Below the pieces are notes generated by a model, which was not told where the DNA came from, made no database searches, and saw only the letters and a program-made list of their open reading frames with translations. Below are positions 8,250 through 16,371 of a DNA stretch of 44,288 nucleotides, in pieces. A program made the translations under genes and the position numbers. Position 1 is the first letter of the stretch. Each line of letters begins with the position of its first letter. Source of the DNA: Alphaproteobacteria bacterium (GTDB lineage: Bacteria; Pseudomonadota; Alphaproteobacteria; Rs-D84); the NCBI GenBank assembly GCA_017616785.1, contig JAFZXK010000014.1:1-44288 (forward strand), written 5' to 3'.

Positions 8250-8790
8250 ACTGCAACCAAATCGACGCGGTATTACTTACCGTTGTTCCATTGGCGGTTG
8301 GATCACCGTTTGCCATTGGAATCTTGATATACTGTGCCGTTGGACGACTATTTGCATTCGCCCCGGTACCATATGTTAATACCTGACCTTCGGCGGCCGA
8401 CGCAGGTTTTTGTATTGCATACTGCGTTACCGCGGCGGCTGAAGTATATTTCGTAGTATCGTTCGAATTATCCGCAATTGTATTACCGGTGTCACCGTCC
8501 AATTTATTATCTTTATCTTCGGCGTAATCAACAACCGCGCCCTTGGTAGTCAAATTGTTATCATCAGTCGATACCGCTGTATTAATCGTCGCGACGGGCG
8601 CCCTGCGTTCCACATAACCGTTCGAATTTATCTGCATAACTTCGTTTGCATGGTTGTCCCCATTTTCGGCCTGATACCTTTTTACAACATATTCTGATGT
8701 TGGGAAATTTTCGTTCGCAGATACAACAAACGGTGCCGCGACAAGCATTGCCGCCAGAGAAAAAACGCAATTTCTATAAAAATAACGCAT
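8248..8790 (-). CDS. exported low-complexity protein, 180 aa
   Basis: The start at 8790 gives a signal peptide (MRYFYRNCVFSLAAMLVAAPFVVSA). The mature part is rich in Asn, Thr, Ala, Asp and Gly and contains short phrases such as NLTTKGAVVDYAED, YVVKRYQAE and EGQVLTYGTG. These recall the SKAYVDTKQDK / NNSVVTYD phrases of the protein at 18986-19912, so the two may belong to one family of surface or fibre-like proteins. The frame is open further upstream, but that part lacks the signal peptide and contains a promoter. Function unknown. Confidence 0.7.
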   Translation of the reverse strand: MRYFYRNCVFSLAAMLVAAPFVVSANENFPTSEYVVKRYQAENGDNHANEVMQINSNGYVERRAPVATINTAVSTDDNNLTTKGAVVDYAEDKDNKLDGDTGNTIADNSNDTTKYTSAAAVTQYAIQKPASAAEGQVLTYGTGANANSRPTAQYIKIPMANGDPTANGTTVSNTASIWLQ

Positions 8791-8825
8791 AATTCCCGCC
8801 TTTCTAAAACCCAACCTTGTAAATG

Positions 8826-8854
8826 ATGATACCAATTTTACGAATTTTTGTAAA
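8826..8854 (-). promoter_or_regulatory. promoter with dyad 18-mer
   Basis: On the minus strand: TTTACA (8849-8854), 17 bases, TATCAT (8826-8831). The -35 lies in the 18-mer TTTACGAATTTTTGTAAA (plus strand, 8837-8854), which recurs exactly at 18577-18594. A second candidate, TTGTGA-16-TATAAT, lies farther up with its -10 at 8976-8981. Confidence 0.6.
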
Positions 8855-9080
8855 GCACAAAATGAGCGATGAATATAAAAAAATCTGCTCTGACACATCC
8901 GACAAATTCAACCCATTGAAAAGCCGGACATATTGAACACAGATTTCTTGTTTGTTGTTGTTTTGTTACGTAACAATTATACCACAAAAAAATGCAATCA
9001 CAAAATCTTTTTCGTTGCAATCATGAAATTTTTTGTGAAAAATATTCGCGCGAAAATAACAACAATAAAAAGGAGACACC

Positions 9081-11738
9081 ATGAGTAATAAATGGGTTTA
9101 CACATTTGGCAATGGTCATGCCGAAGGTCGCGCCGACATGCGTAATTTGCTTGGCGGCAAGGGCGCAAATTTGGCGGAAATGAATTTGGTTGGGTTACCG
9201 GTTCCGGCGGGCTTTACCGTCACGACCGAGGTTTGTACATATTACTATGAAAACAACCAAACATATCCGTCTGATTTGATGGACCAAGTTCGCGCCGGCA
9301 TCGCACATATTGAAAATATTATGGGCAAAAAGTTTGCGGATATGGAAAACCCACTTTTGGTGTCTGTGCGTTCAGGCGCGCGCGTTTCTATGCCGGGTAT
9401 GATGGATACGGTTTTGAATTTGGGTTTGAACGATGAAACGGTCCGGGCGTTGGCCAAAATTTCTGGAAATGAAAGATTCGCGTACGATTCTTATCGCCGC
9501 TTTATTATGATGTTTAGTGATGTCGTGCTTGGTGCGGATATTGATTTGTTCGAACATACTTTGGAACGCATGAAGGAAGAAAAGGGCTACAAGGTTGATA
9601 CAGAACTTACCGCCGACGATTTGAAGCAATTGGTTGAACAATTCAAAGAAATCGGTGTCAAAATCGGTAAAGTATTTCCCCAAGACCCGTGGGAACAATT
9701 GAAATTGGGTATCGGCGCAGTGTTTGGTTCGTGGATGAGCAAAAAGGCCATCACATACCGCAAATTGAATAATATTCCGGGCGATTGGGGCACCGCGGTA
9801 AATGTTCAGGCAATGGTGTTCGGAAATTCCGGCGATGACAGTGCGACCGGCGTGTGTTTCAGCCGTGACCCCGCAACCGGTGAAAATAAATACTATGGTG
9901 AATACCTTATCAATGCCCAAGGTGAAGATGTTGTCGCCGGTATTCGTACCCCGCAACCAATGAGCAAGGACGATTCCGGTCGGGTATCACTTGAAGAAGC
10001 GATGCCAAATGTTTATCGTGAACTTTGCGATGTGCGTGAAAAATTGGAAAAGCATTACAAAGATATGCAAGATATGGAATTTACCATCGAACACGGAAAA
10101 CTTTGGATGTTACAGTGCCGTAATGGTAAACGTACTGCGGCGGCGGCGGTTCGTATGGCGGTTGAAATGGTGAACGAAGGATTGCTGACCAAGGAAGAGG
10201 CGATTTTGCGTGTTGGTGCGGACCAATTGAATCATTTGCTGCACCCGATGTTGGACCCCAAGGCGGAAAAGAAGGTTATTGCAACGGGACTTCCGGCGTC
10301 GCCGGGCGCCGCGGTGGGTATGGCGGTGTTCAATGCCGAAGATGCCGAAAAATGGGCGTCCGCGGGCAAGAAAGTAATGCTTATTCGTGTTGAAACATCA
10401 CCCGAAGATATCGCGGGAATGAACGCGGCCCAAGGTGTGATTACCGCACGCGGTGGTATGACATCGCACGCGGCGGTGGTTGCGCGCGGTATGGGAACGC
10501 CATGTGTTTCGGGGTCGCCGGATATCAAAATCGATTATGAAACAAAAACGATGAAAACGACATCGGGCGCGGTTATCCACGAAGGCGATTGGGTTTCCAT
10601 CGATGGTGCCAAGGGGCAAATTATCGAAGGTGCGGTTCCAACGGTGTCTGTGGAATTGACGGGCAATTTCGGAACACTTATGCAGTGGGTTGATGAAATT
10701 AAATCGCTTACGGTCAAGGCAAACGCCGAAACGCCCAAGGACGCAAAACAGGCGCGCGATTTTGGGGCCGAAGGTATCGGACTTGCGCGGACGGAACATA
10801 TGTTCTTTGACCCGGCGCGTATCCAAGACATGCGCGAAATGATTTTGGCCGAAGACGAAGATGGCCGTCGTGCGGCACTTGCAAAACTGTTGCCGTATCA
10901 AAAGGCCGACTTTATCGAATTGTTCAAGATTATGGACGGTCTGCCGGTCACTATTCGTTTGATTGACCCGCCATTACACGAATTCTTGCCACATACCGAT
11001 GCGGATATCGCCGAACTTGCGGCACATATCGGTAAACCGGTGGAATTTGTCCGGGCGCGCGCGGACGCGTTACACGAACAAAACCCAATGTTGGGTCATC
11101 GTGGTTGCCGTTTGGCCATCACATATCCGGAAATTTGCGAAATGCAAACGCGCGCAATATTGTCGGCGGCGTTGGAATGCAAAAAATCCGGTGTTTCGGT
11201 GCATCCGGAAATCGAAGTGCCACTTGTCGGGTCAAAGAAAGAAGTCGATATCGTCAAATCTGTAATTGATGCGACGGCAAAATCACTCTTCGCGGAAACC
11301 GGTGAAACAATCGAATATACGGTTGGTTCAATGATTGAATTGCCGCGTGCGGCGGTATTGGCGAACGAAATTGCGGAAAGTTGCGAATTCTTTGAATTTG
11401 GAACAAACGATTTAACGCAAACAACATTGGGTATGTCACGTGATGATACCGGTAAAATTTTGGACGAATATCGTGCGCGCGGAATCTATGTTGCCGACCC
11501 ATTTGCATCGGTTGACCAATTGGGCGTTGGACTTCTGATAAAAGATGCGGTGCAAAAGGCGCGCGCGACCAAGGGCGACAAAATTCACCTTGGCGTATGC
11601 GGCGAACATGGTGGTGATCCAGAATCAATTGAATTCTTCCATAAATGCGGATTCAATTCTGTTTCGTGCAGTCCGTTCCGCGTGCCGATTGCACGCCTCG
11701 CTGCGGCCCAAGCGGCGGTCAAATTCCCATGGAAATAG
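9081..11738 (+). CDS. ppdK: pyruvate, phosphate dikinase
   Basis: 885 aa. The enzyme interconverts pyruvate, ATP and Pi with PEP, AMP and PPi; in bacteria with an incomplete glycolysis it often replaces pyruvate kinase or feeds gluconeogenesis. Seen: the N-terminal nucleotide-binding domain (GGKGANLAEM, SVRSGARVSMPGMMDTVLNLG), the phosphohistidine motif TARGGMTSHAAVVARGMG with His463, and the C-terminal PEP/pyruvate TIM barrel with EGIGLARTEHMFF, the ELPRAA region and the catalytic GVCGEHGGDPES (Cys840). The start follows AAAAAGGAGACACC. It is monocistronic, with a terminator behind it. Confidence 0.98.
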   Translation: MSNKWVYTFGNGHAEGRADMRNLLGGKGANLAEMNLVGLPVPAGFTVTTEVCTYYYENNQTYPSDLMDQVRAGIAHIENIMGKKFADMENPLLVSVRSGARVSMPGMMDTVLNLGLNDETVRALAKISGNERFAYDSYRRFIMMFSDVVLGADIDLFEHTLERMKEEKGYKVDTELTADDLKQLVEQFKEIGVKIGKVFPQDPWEQLKLGIGAVFGSWMSKKAITYRKLNNIPGDWGTAVNVQAMVFGNSGDDSATGVCFSRDPATGENKYYGEYLINAQGEDVVAGIRTPQPMSKDDSGRVSLEEAMPNVYRELCDVREKLEKHYKDMQDMEFTIEHGKLWMLQCRNGKRTAAAAVRMAVEMVNEGLLTKEEAILRVGADQLNHLLHPMLDPKAEKKVIATGLPASPGAAVGMAVFNAEDAEKWASAGKKVMLIRVETSPEDIAGMNAAQGVITARGGMTSHAAVVARGMGTPCVSGSPDIKIDYETKTMKTTSGAVIHEGDWVSIDGAKGQIIEGAVPTVSVELTGNFGTLMQWVDEIKSLTVKANAETPKDAKQARDFGAEGIGLARTEHMFFDPARIQDMREMILAEDEDGRRAALAKLLPYQKADFIELFKIMDGLPVTIRLIDPPLHEFLPHTDADIAELAAHIGKPVEFVRARADALHEQNPMLGHRGCRLAITYPEICEMQTRAILSAALECKKSGVSVHPEIEVPLVGSKKEVDIVKSVIDATAKSLFAETGETIEYTVGSMIELPRAAVLANEIAESCEFFEFGTNDLTQTTLGMSRDDTGKILDEYRARGIYVADPFASVDQLGVGLLIKDAVQKARATKGDKIHLGVCGEHGGDPESIEFFHKCGFNSVSCSPFRVPIARLAAAQAAVKFPWK

Positions 11739-11742
11739 CATA

Positions 11743-11770
11743 AAGTGTTAGTGGAAGTGGTAAGTGTAAC
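11743..11770. repeat. GTTAGTG-type dispersed repeat
   Basis: A short run of GTGTTAGTGGAAGTGGTAAG. Related runs occur at 2813-2852 (inverted), 12791-12815, 15410-15439, 15544-15585 (inverted), 16298-16326 and 29337-29358 (inverted), always between genes and often beside a terminator. Confidence 0.6.
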
Positions 11771-11796
11771 AAACCCGCGTCATCCGGCGCGGGTTT
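11771..11796 (+). terminator. ppdK terminator
   Basis: AAACCCGCG and CGCGGGTTT around TCATCCGG. A copy identical over all 26 bases follows the next gene at 12815-12840. Confidence 0.75.
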
Positions 11797-11799
11797 AAC

Positions 11800-11852
11800 T
11801 TGACTTTTTGTACTTTGTACTTTATAGTTGTAAAACACACAAACTATAAAGT
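11800..11852 (+). promoter_or_regulatory. promoter with palindromic operator candidate
   Basis: TTGACT at 11800-11805, 17 bases, TATAGT at 11823-11828. A perfect 11-bp inverted repeat, ACTTTATAGTT (11819-11829) and AACTATAAAGT (11842-11852), covers the -10 and the likely start of transcription. A protein bound there would block transcription. The gene downstream ends in a predicted DNA-binding domain. Confidence 0.7.
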
Positions 11853-11864
11853 AAGAGGTCGACA

Positions 11865-12752
11865 ATGACAAATTTTTTGGACGATATTCTAAAGAACAAA
11901 GCGACTTTATCCAAACTGTTAAAAAACAAAGATAATCGTGACGTTTTGTATAACTGGTTAAAAACAGAACTGGCATACACATCAAACGCTATTGAAGGTA
12001 ATACATTGACCCGGCGCGAAACCACCATGGCCATCGAAGAAAACATAACTGGTGGTTCAAAACCGATTTCGCATTATGTCGAAGCAATAAATCATGCGCG
12101 GGCGTTTGAACTGGTTGTGGATTTGGCGAAAAAAAAACATCGCATAGATGTCAAAGATATTTTGCAAATTCATAAAATTATCTTGTCTGGCATCGATGAC
12201 GCCAATGCGGGATATTACAGGACTGTGCCTGTGCGAATTTCCGGTTCGCGAACGGTATTGCCTAACCCGTTAAAGGTTCCTGACCTTATGGAGCAATTTA
12301 ACCAATGGCTGATGACCACGGATGAAGATGTTGTTCACATGGCGATACAGGCGCATTACCGTTTGGTGACAATTCACCCATTCAAAGACGGTAATGGTCG
12401 CACTGCGAGATTATTAATGAACCTAATACTAATGCAATCTGGATTTACGCCGACAATTATTCGCAAGATTGACCGTAAACGATACCTTGATGCATTGGAA
12501 AAATATCAAACCACGGGAAATGACGAAACATATAATAATTTTATGTTGTCCGCATTAAACCGGTCGTTGAAAACCGCAATAAATATGCTTGATACAGCTC
12601 ATGCGGATATGGACGAATTGGTCACAATATCAAAATATGCGAAAATCAGGGGTGTTCCGGTATCGACAATTCGATATTGGGTGCAAATCGGTAAAATAAA
12701 ACCCGCAACCTATACCGATGCGGGATATATGATGTTTGACCCGAATAAATAA
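11865..12752 (+). CDS. Fic family protein with C-terminal helix-turn-helix
   Basis: 295 aa. The Fic motif HPFKDGNGRTAR (residues 171-182) has all catalytic and nucleotide-binding residues for transfer of AMP to a protein hydroxyl. An N-terminal inhibitory motif of the S-x-x-x-E-G type (Ser40 to Gly45, SNAIEG) marks it as self-inhibited. Residues about 245-295 (VTISKYAKIRGVPVSTIRYWVQIGKI) resemble a MerR/excisionase-type helix-turn-helix. The start has AGAGG 8 bases upstream. The gene stands alone between two identical terminators and follows a palindrome over its promoter, so self-repression is likely but inferred. Confidence 0.93.
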   Translation: MTNFLDDILKNKATLSKLLKNKDNRDVLYNWLKTELAYTSNAIEGNTLTRRETTMAIEENITGGSKPISHYVEAINHARAFELVVDLAKKKHRIDVKDILQIHKIILSGIDDANAGYYRTVPVRISGSRTVLPNPLKVPDLMEQFNQWLMTTDEDVVHMAIQAHYRLVTIHPFKDGNGRTARLLMNLILMQSGFTPTIIRKIDRKRYLDALEKYQTTGNDETYNNFMLSALNRSLKTAINMLDTAHADMDELVTISKYAKIRGVPVSTIRYWVQIGKIKPATYTDAGYMMFDPNK

Positions 12753-12814
12753 TTACTGCGACCACATTTGGCGTGCCACGATGGGTACACAAGTGTAAGT
12801 GGACAGTGAAAAGT

Positions 12815-12842
12815 AAACCCGCGTCATCCGGCGCGGGTTTTT
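12815..12842 (+). terminator. terminator of the Fic gene
   Basis: Same 26-base hairpin as at 11771-11796, here followed by a longer T run. It separates the Fic gene from the convergent minus-strand gene. Confidence 0.8.
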
Positions 12843-12844
12843 AG

Positions 12845-15352
12845 TTAATTAGTGAGGTTTGTTGTTTGTTCTACTGCGATTACTTGGTCACCAATAACCT
12901 GACATTGCCAAAGGTTGTTTTCACAGCATAACCCACTTGCGTTAGCATTAAAACCGCTGTAGCATTTGCATTGCCCGTGAAACAAATCACCTTGCCCAGT
13001 TTCATCATATTCGGAATGTTGTGGACACGAACGACATTTGTTTTTATAAAAATACTTGCCGGTTGCACACGCACACCGCCCACCCCAGAACAGTGAATCA
13101 TTTGCATCTGAACCTATTGCAGAATGGGCGAACTGGATTGTTGTGCAATCGACACCTTCGGAACACACACCCGACGATGTGTACAATCCGCCATTATCAC
13201 ATGCTGGCAAACATGAACCATTAAATGTAACAAAACCATCCAAACAACGACATTTTTTATTTACCCAACCGCCATCTTCATTATTTGCCGAAATGGTGTT
13301 ATTACCACTAGAATCATAAGTCGAATTATCCGGGCACAGCAACGATTGATAGAATATTTCTGAAATATTTTCGATACATGTATTATCATCAGAACAACCG
13401 GAATCGGTTGTATCCGCCGAAAACACCGCATAGCCACAGGTTAGTGCGACATTGCGACATGCGCCGCGCATAATGTTATACACACTGGACGCCGCCGCGG
13501 TTGCCGACCAAGAATTGATTTGTGAAACCTGGTTATTATAACATGTCGCAATATCGTTCAAACATGTTGACGCATAGTCCGCAACGATTTGGTGTTGTGC
13601 GGCCTTGATATTGACCATCGCGCGCTGTATATAGTTCACAACAATATCGTTAAACTTTATATATTTCCCATTGTCATCATATGTGTATGCGCGACATTTG
13701 TCCAAAACCGGCCGGCACAGGCCTTCGGCGGTCGCATCTTGCTGTGTTCCGATTTTGCTTAACAGATATTTTACGATACAGCGGCCATCGTTTGCGGGTC
13801 TTATATCGCACCGTTCTTCACTTATTGTTGTGCCGTATGCGGTGTTTAGTTCGCTGCTGTCTATTGCCGCATTGCTGTATTCCGCCATAAACTTTTGAAT
13901 ATAATTTATGTTTTGACCCAAAACAACATTGCCGTTTTCGTCGATATATTTCTTGGTTGGGTCAAGGCATTTTGTATAACTTTCGCCGCACACCATATCG
14001 TCCTTCATACAGGTTTCAAGTGCGCTTATGCATCCAATCGCGTCATATGTGTTTTGATTTTGTAACACGGCAAGTCGCGCCTTTTGCAGCATACGCGTCG
14101 CACTGCGCACATTGGACACCAATGTTTCGTTCATTTTGGTTAAACCCTGTTCATACGCAATGCAATCTTTATCAATCGCCAAATCATAGTTGCCGGTAAT
14201 TTGTTCACTTGTTGCGCCAACATCTTTGCATTGTTTGATAACCGTTTCACAGCGTCTTTTTGCGGCCTTGTAAAGTTCCGACCCACGCAGGTTTGAAAAA
14301 CTGTTATTCGAACCGGATATAAAATCCAAACTGAACAAGTCCGATAAATCTTCCGAAGAAAAATCTAAATCTATATCCAAAAGCCCATATGAATCAACCG
14401 CATACGAAGAAGTCGATGTTGTTTTCGGGTCCTTTATCATCTGTTCGATTTTCGACAACAGCATGCGATTTTCGGTCGTATCGGTGACATCGGTCATGGC
14501 TTCTTCGGCCTCGGTCGCGGACATAATCGCGGTAATTTCATCGGCGGACAACCCGACATAGCGTATATTTTGCGCAATTTCGTTTAACTTCGTGTTTGCC
14601 TCTTTGACGGCTTCTTCGACCGCGACATATTTCGACAAATTCGCCGAACAAGAACAACGTTTCTGGTTTGCGTCAATCACCGAACAGAACTGGTCCATAC
14701 AGTCATTGTATTGGTCTTGGCAAGATTTGTTGAGTGCCGCTTTTTGTTCCAATTGTTCTTTGGCCTCTGCGATGGACGCAGGGTCTAACTTTTCTTCGGT
14801 ACGCGTTTGACGAATTGTCGCGACGCGTGACCCAAGGTTGCTTATTTCCGACGATATGTTCGAACCGGTCTGTGCGCCGGATTCCAATATCGCGCGGCCA
14901 CCAACCTCTGCGGTGGACGGACGCAAAGTCACGCCCATGCGACGCACCGCCGGATTTGCATTTATGCTTGCGGCATCGGTGCGCTGGGACCGGCCGACAT
15001 TGCGAACGGCGGATTCTAATTTGCTGCGTGTGGAATCTTGCGTTGCCTGGGACCGGGTCAGTGAAACGGCGCGACCCGCCGAACGCGTAGTGGCCTCAGG
15101 TGTCTTGGTCGTATCGGTCGGTATGGTGCGAACAATACTGCGCGTGATTGCGGTTCGGTCAGTGGTTTCGTTGCTGGTTGTTGCACGCGTGGCGCGTGGC
15201 GAAGCGGTTGCATTACCATCCGTGGCAATCGTTTCGGTTTCGCCGCCCATGGTCGTGTTTGTGCCCGGAATAATACGCGAAGGCACCGCCGCCACGCAAA
15301 CCGTGGTCGGCGCATACAGCGCAATTAAAAATCCAAGTGTAAAACCCCTCAT
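12845..15352 (-). CDS. large Cys-rich exported protein, 835 aa
   Basis: ATG 15352 opens a signal peptide (MRGFTLGFLIALYAPTTVCVAA). Residues about 25-200 are low complexity (Thr, Arg, Ala, Ser). The rest has many Cys and helical stretches, including QYNDCMDQFCSVIDANQKRC, which matches a segment of the protein at 16372-18477. The C-terminus carries EGF-like Cys spacing (CRCLDGFVTFNGSCLPAC, CACATGKYFYKNKCRSC, CKCYSGFNANASGLCC). Probably a surface or periplasmic disulfide-rich protein. An extended -10 (TGATATAAT on the minus strand, TATAAT at 15364-15369) gives a leader of only about 5 bases. Function unknown. Confidence 0.75.
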   Translation of the reverse strand: MRGFTLGFLIALYAPTTVCVAAVPSRIIPGTNTTMGGETETIATDGNATASPRATRATTSNETTDRTAITRSIVRTIPTDTTKTPEATTRSAGRAVSLTRSQATQDSTRSKLESAVRNVGRSQRTDAASINANPAVRRMGVTLRPSTAEVGGRAILESGAQTGSNISSEISNLGSRVATIRQTRTEEKLDPASIAEAKEQLEQKAALNKSCQDQYNDCMDQFCSVIDANQKRCSCSANLSKYVAVEEAVKEANTKLNEIAQNIRYVGLSADEITAIMSATEAEEAMTDVTDTTENRMLLSKIEQMIKDPKTTSTSSYAVDSYGLLDIDLDFSSEDLSDLFSLDFISGSNNSFSNLRGSELYKAAKRRCETVIKQCKDVGATSEQITGNYDLAIDKDCIAYEQGLTKMNETLVSNVRSATRMLQKARLAVLQNQNTYDAIGCISALETCMKDDMVCGESYTKCLDPTKKYIDENGNVVLGQNINYIQKFMAEYSNAAIDSSELNTAYGTTISEERCDIRPANDGRCIVKYLLSKIGTQQDATAEGLCRPVLDKCRAYTYDDNGKYIKFNDIVVNYIQRAMVNIKAAQHQIVADYASTCLNDIATCYNNQVSQINSWSATAAASSVYNIMRGACRNVALTCGYAVFSADTTDSGCSDDNTCIENISEIFYQSLLCPDNSTYDSSGNNTISANNEDGGWVNKKCRCLDGFVTFNGSCLPACDNGGLYTSSGVCSEGVDCTTIQFAHSAIGSDANDSLFWGGRCACATGKYFYKNKCRSCPQHSEYDETGQGDLFHGQCKCYSGFNANASGLCCENNLWQCQVIGDQVIAVEQTTNLTN

Positions 15353-15409
15353 ACTTACCAACAATTATATCACAAAAAATGGTGGGAAAAAAGGTAAAAA
15401 GTGGGGGGG

Positions 15410-15573
15410 AGTGTTAGTGTAAGTGGTTAGTGGTTAGTAGATTCTGGAATCAGTTCGTAATTACGCGATTATTCTAGAATGCGAAGTTCCCCTCTAGAGA
15501 GGGGTGCCGCGGCACCGCTTGCGGTGACGGGCGGGGTGTGATTTACTAACCACTAGCCACTTACACTAACACT
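15410..15573. repeat. MITE-like element with 30-bp inverted ends
   Basis: The ends 15410-15439 and 15544-15573 are inverted repeats matching at 29 of 30 positions and built of GTTAGTG-type units. The interior has further hairpins: ATTCTGGAAT, ATTCTAGAAT, CCCCTCTAGAGAGGGG and GCGGCACCGCTTGCGGTG. There is no coding frame. It lies between the 835-aa protein gene and rpmA. Confidence 0.6.
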
Positions 15574-15585
15574 AACACTAACACT

Positions 15586-15616
15586 AAAAAAAGACCGCCA
15601 AACGGCGGTCTTTTTT
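15586..15616. terminator. rpmA terminator (bidirectional)
   Basis: GACCGCC and GGCGGTC around AAAC, with A7 before and T6 after. On the minus strand it overlaps the rpmA stop codon. Confidence 0.85.
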
Positions 15617-15881
15617 ATTCTGCGCTTTCGTCGGGGATAACCGAAACAGTTTTGCGGTCACGGAATCCACGTTTGAACGAAACCTTGCCAGGAACCTTGG
15701 CAAAAATAGTGTGGTCTTTGCCCATGCCGACATTTTCACCCGGATGAACGGCGGTTCCGCGTTGGCGAATAATGATATTGCCCGGAATCACATGCGCGCC
15801 ACCGGATTTTTTGATACCTAATCTCTGTCCCGCTGAATCGCGTCCGTTTTGACTGCTCCCGACGCCTTTCTTATGTGCCAT
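15615..15881 (-). CDS. rpmA: 50S ribosomal protein L27
   Basis: 88 aa, full length. It begins [16 protein letters not shown] with no cleavable N-terminal extension and has the conserved [15 protein letters not shown] and GKDHTIFA blocks. The protein reaches toward the peptidyl transferase centre of the large subunit. It follows rplU after 18 bases, the near-universal rplU-rpmA order; obg does not follow. Confidence 0.98.
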   Translation of the reverse strand: MAHKKGVGSSQNGRDSAGQRLGIKKSGGAHVIPGNIIIRQRGTAVHPGENVGMGKDHTIFAKVPGKVSFKRGFRDRKTVSVIPDESAE

Positions 15882-15899
15882 AATTAAACTCCTTTAATT

Positions 15900-16199
15900 T
15901 TAGCCCTTGATTTCTTTGATTTTCAACACGGTTATAAACTGGCGATGACCGCGTGTGCGACGATAGTTTTGACGACGTTTTTTCTTGAACACCAAAACCT
16001 TTGTGTCGCGTTTTTGTTCAACGACGGTTGCCACCACTTTTGCGCCATCGATGGTTGGGGTTCCAACTTTGTCGCCCAACATCAAAACGTGGTCAAAAGT
16101 AACATCGCCGGTCGCGTCCAATTTTTCAACCTTGATAACATCACCGACCTTTACGCGATATTGCTTTCCGCCGGTTTGAAAGATTGCAAAGTCACTCAT
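15900..16199 (-). CDS. rplU: 50S ribosomal protein L21
   Basis: 99 aa, typical length, with [22 protein letters not shown] at the start and [21 protein letters not shown] near the end, which binds 23S rRNA. The start has AAGGAAAAAAT upstream. The leader holds the small palindrome ACTTTTGTTCAAAAGT (16219-16234), which could be a regulatory hairpin; that role is inferred. Confidence 0.97.
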   Translation of the reverse strand: MSDFAIFQTGGKQYRVKVGDVIKVEKLDATGDVTFDHVLMLGDKVGTPTIDGAKVVATVVEQKRDTKVLVFKKKRRQNYRRTRGHRQFITVLKIKEIKG

Positions 16200-16242
16200 A
16201 TTTTTTCCTTTTATTTTAACTTTTGTTCAAAAGTTTATGCAA

Positions 16243-16270
16243 ATGATATGCCTTTTATACCAAAAGTCAA
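16243..16270 (-). promoter_or_regulatory. rplU-rpmA promoter
   Basis: On the minus strand: TTGACT (16265-16270), 16 bases, TATCAT (16243-16248). The leader to the rplU start is about 40 bases. Confidence 0.7.
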
Positions 16271-16325
16271 GCATTTTGTAGAAATTTTTATGCAAAAGTG
16301 GTTAGTGCAAGTGTTAGTGGTTAGT

Positions 16326-16351
16326 AAAAACGGCGCATTCGCGCCGTTTTT
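16326..16351 (-). terminator. terminator of the 701-aa protein gene
   Basis: AAAACGGCGC and GCGCCGTTTT around ATTC form a symmetrical hairpin 20 bases after the stop at 16372. It stops read-through into rplU, which has its own promoter. Confidence 0.75.
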
Positions 16352-16371
16352 GAAAATAATACCCTAAACCA

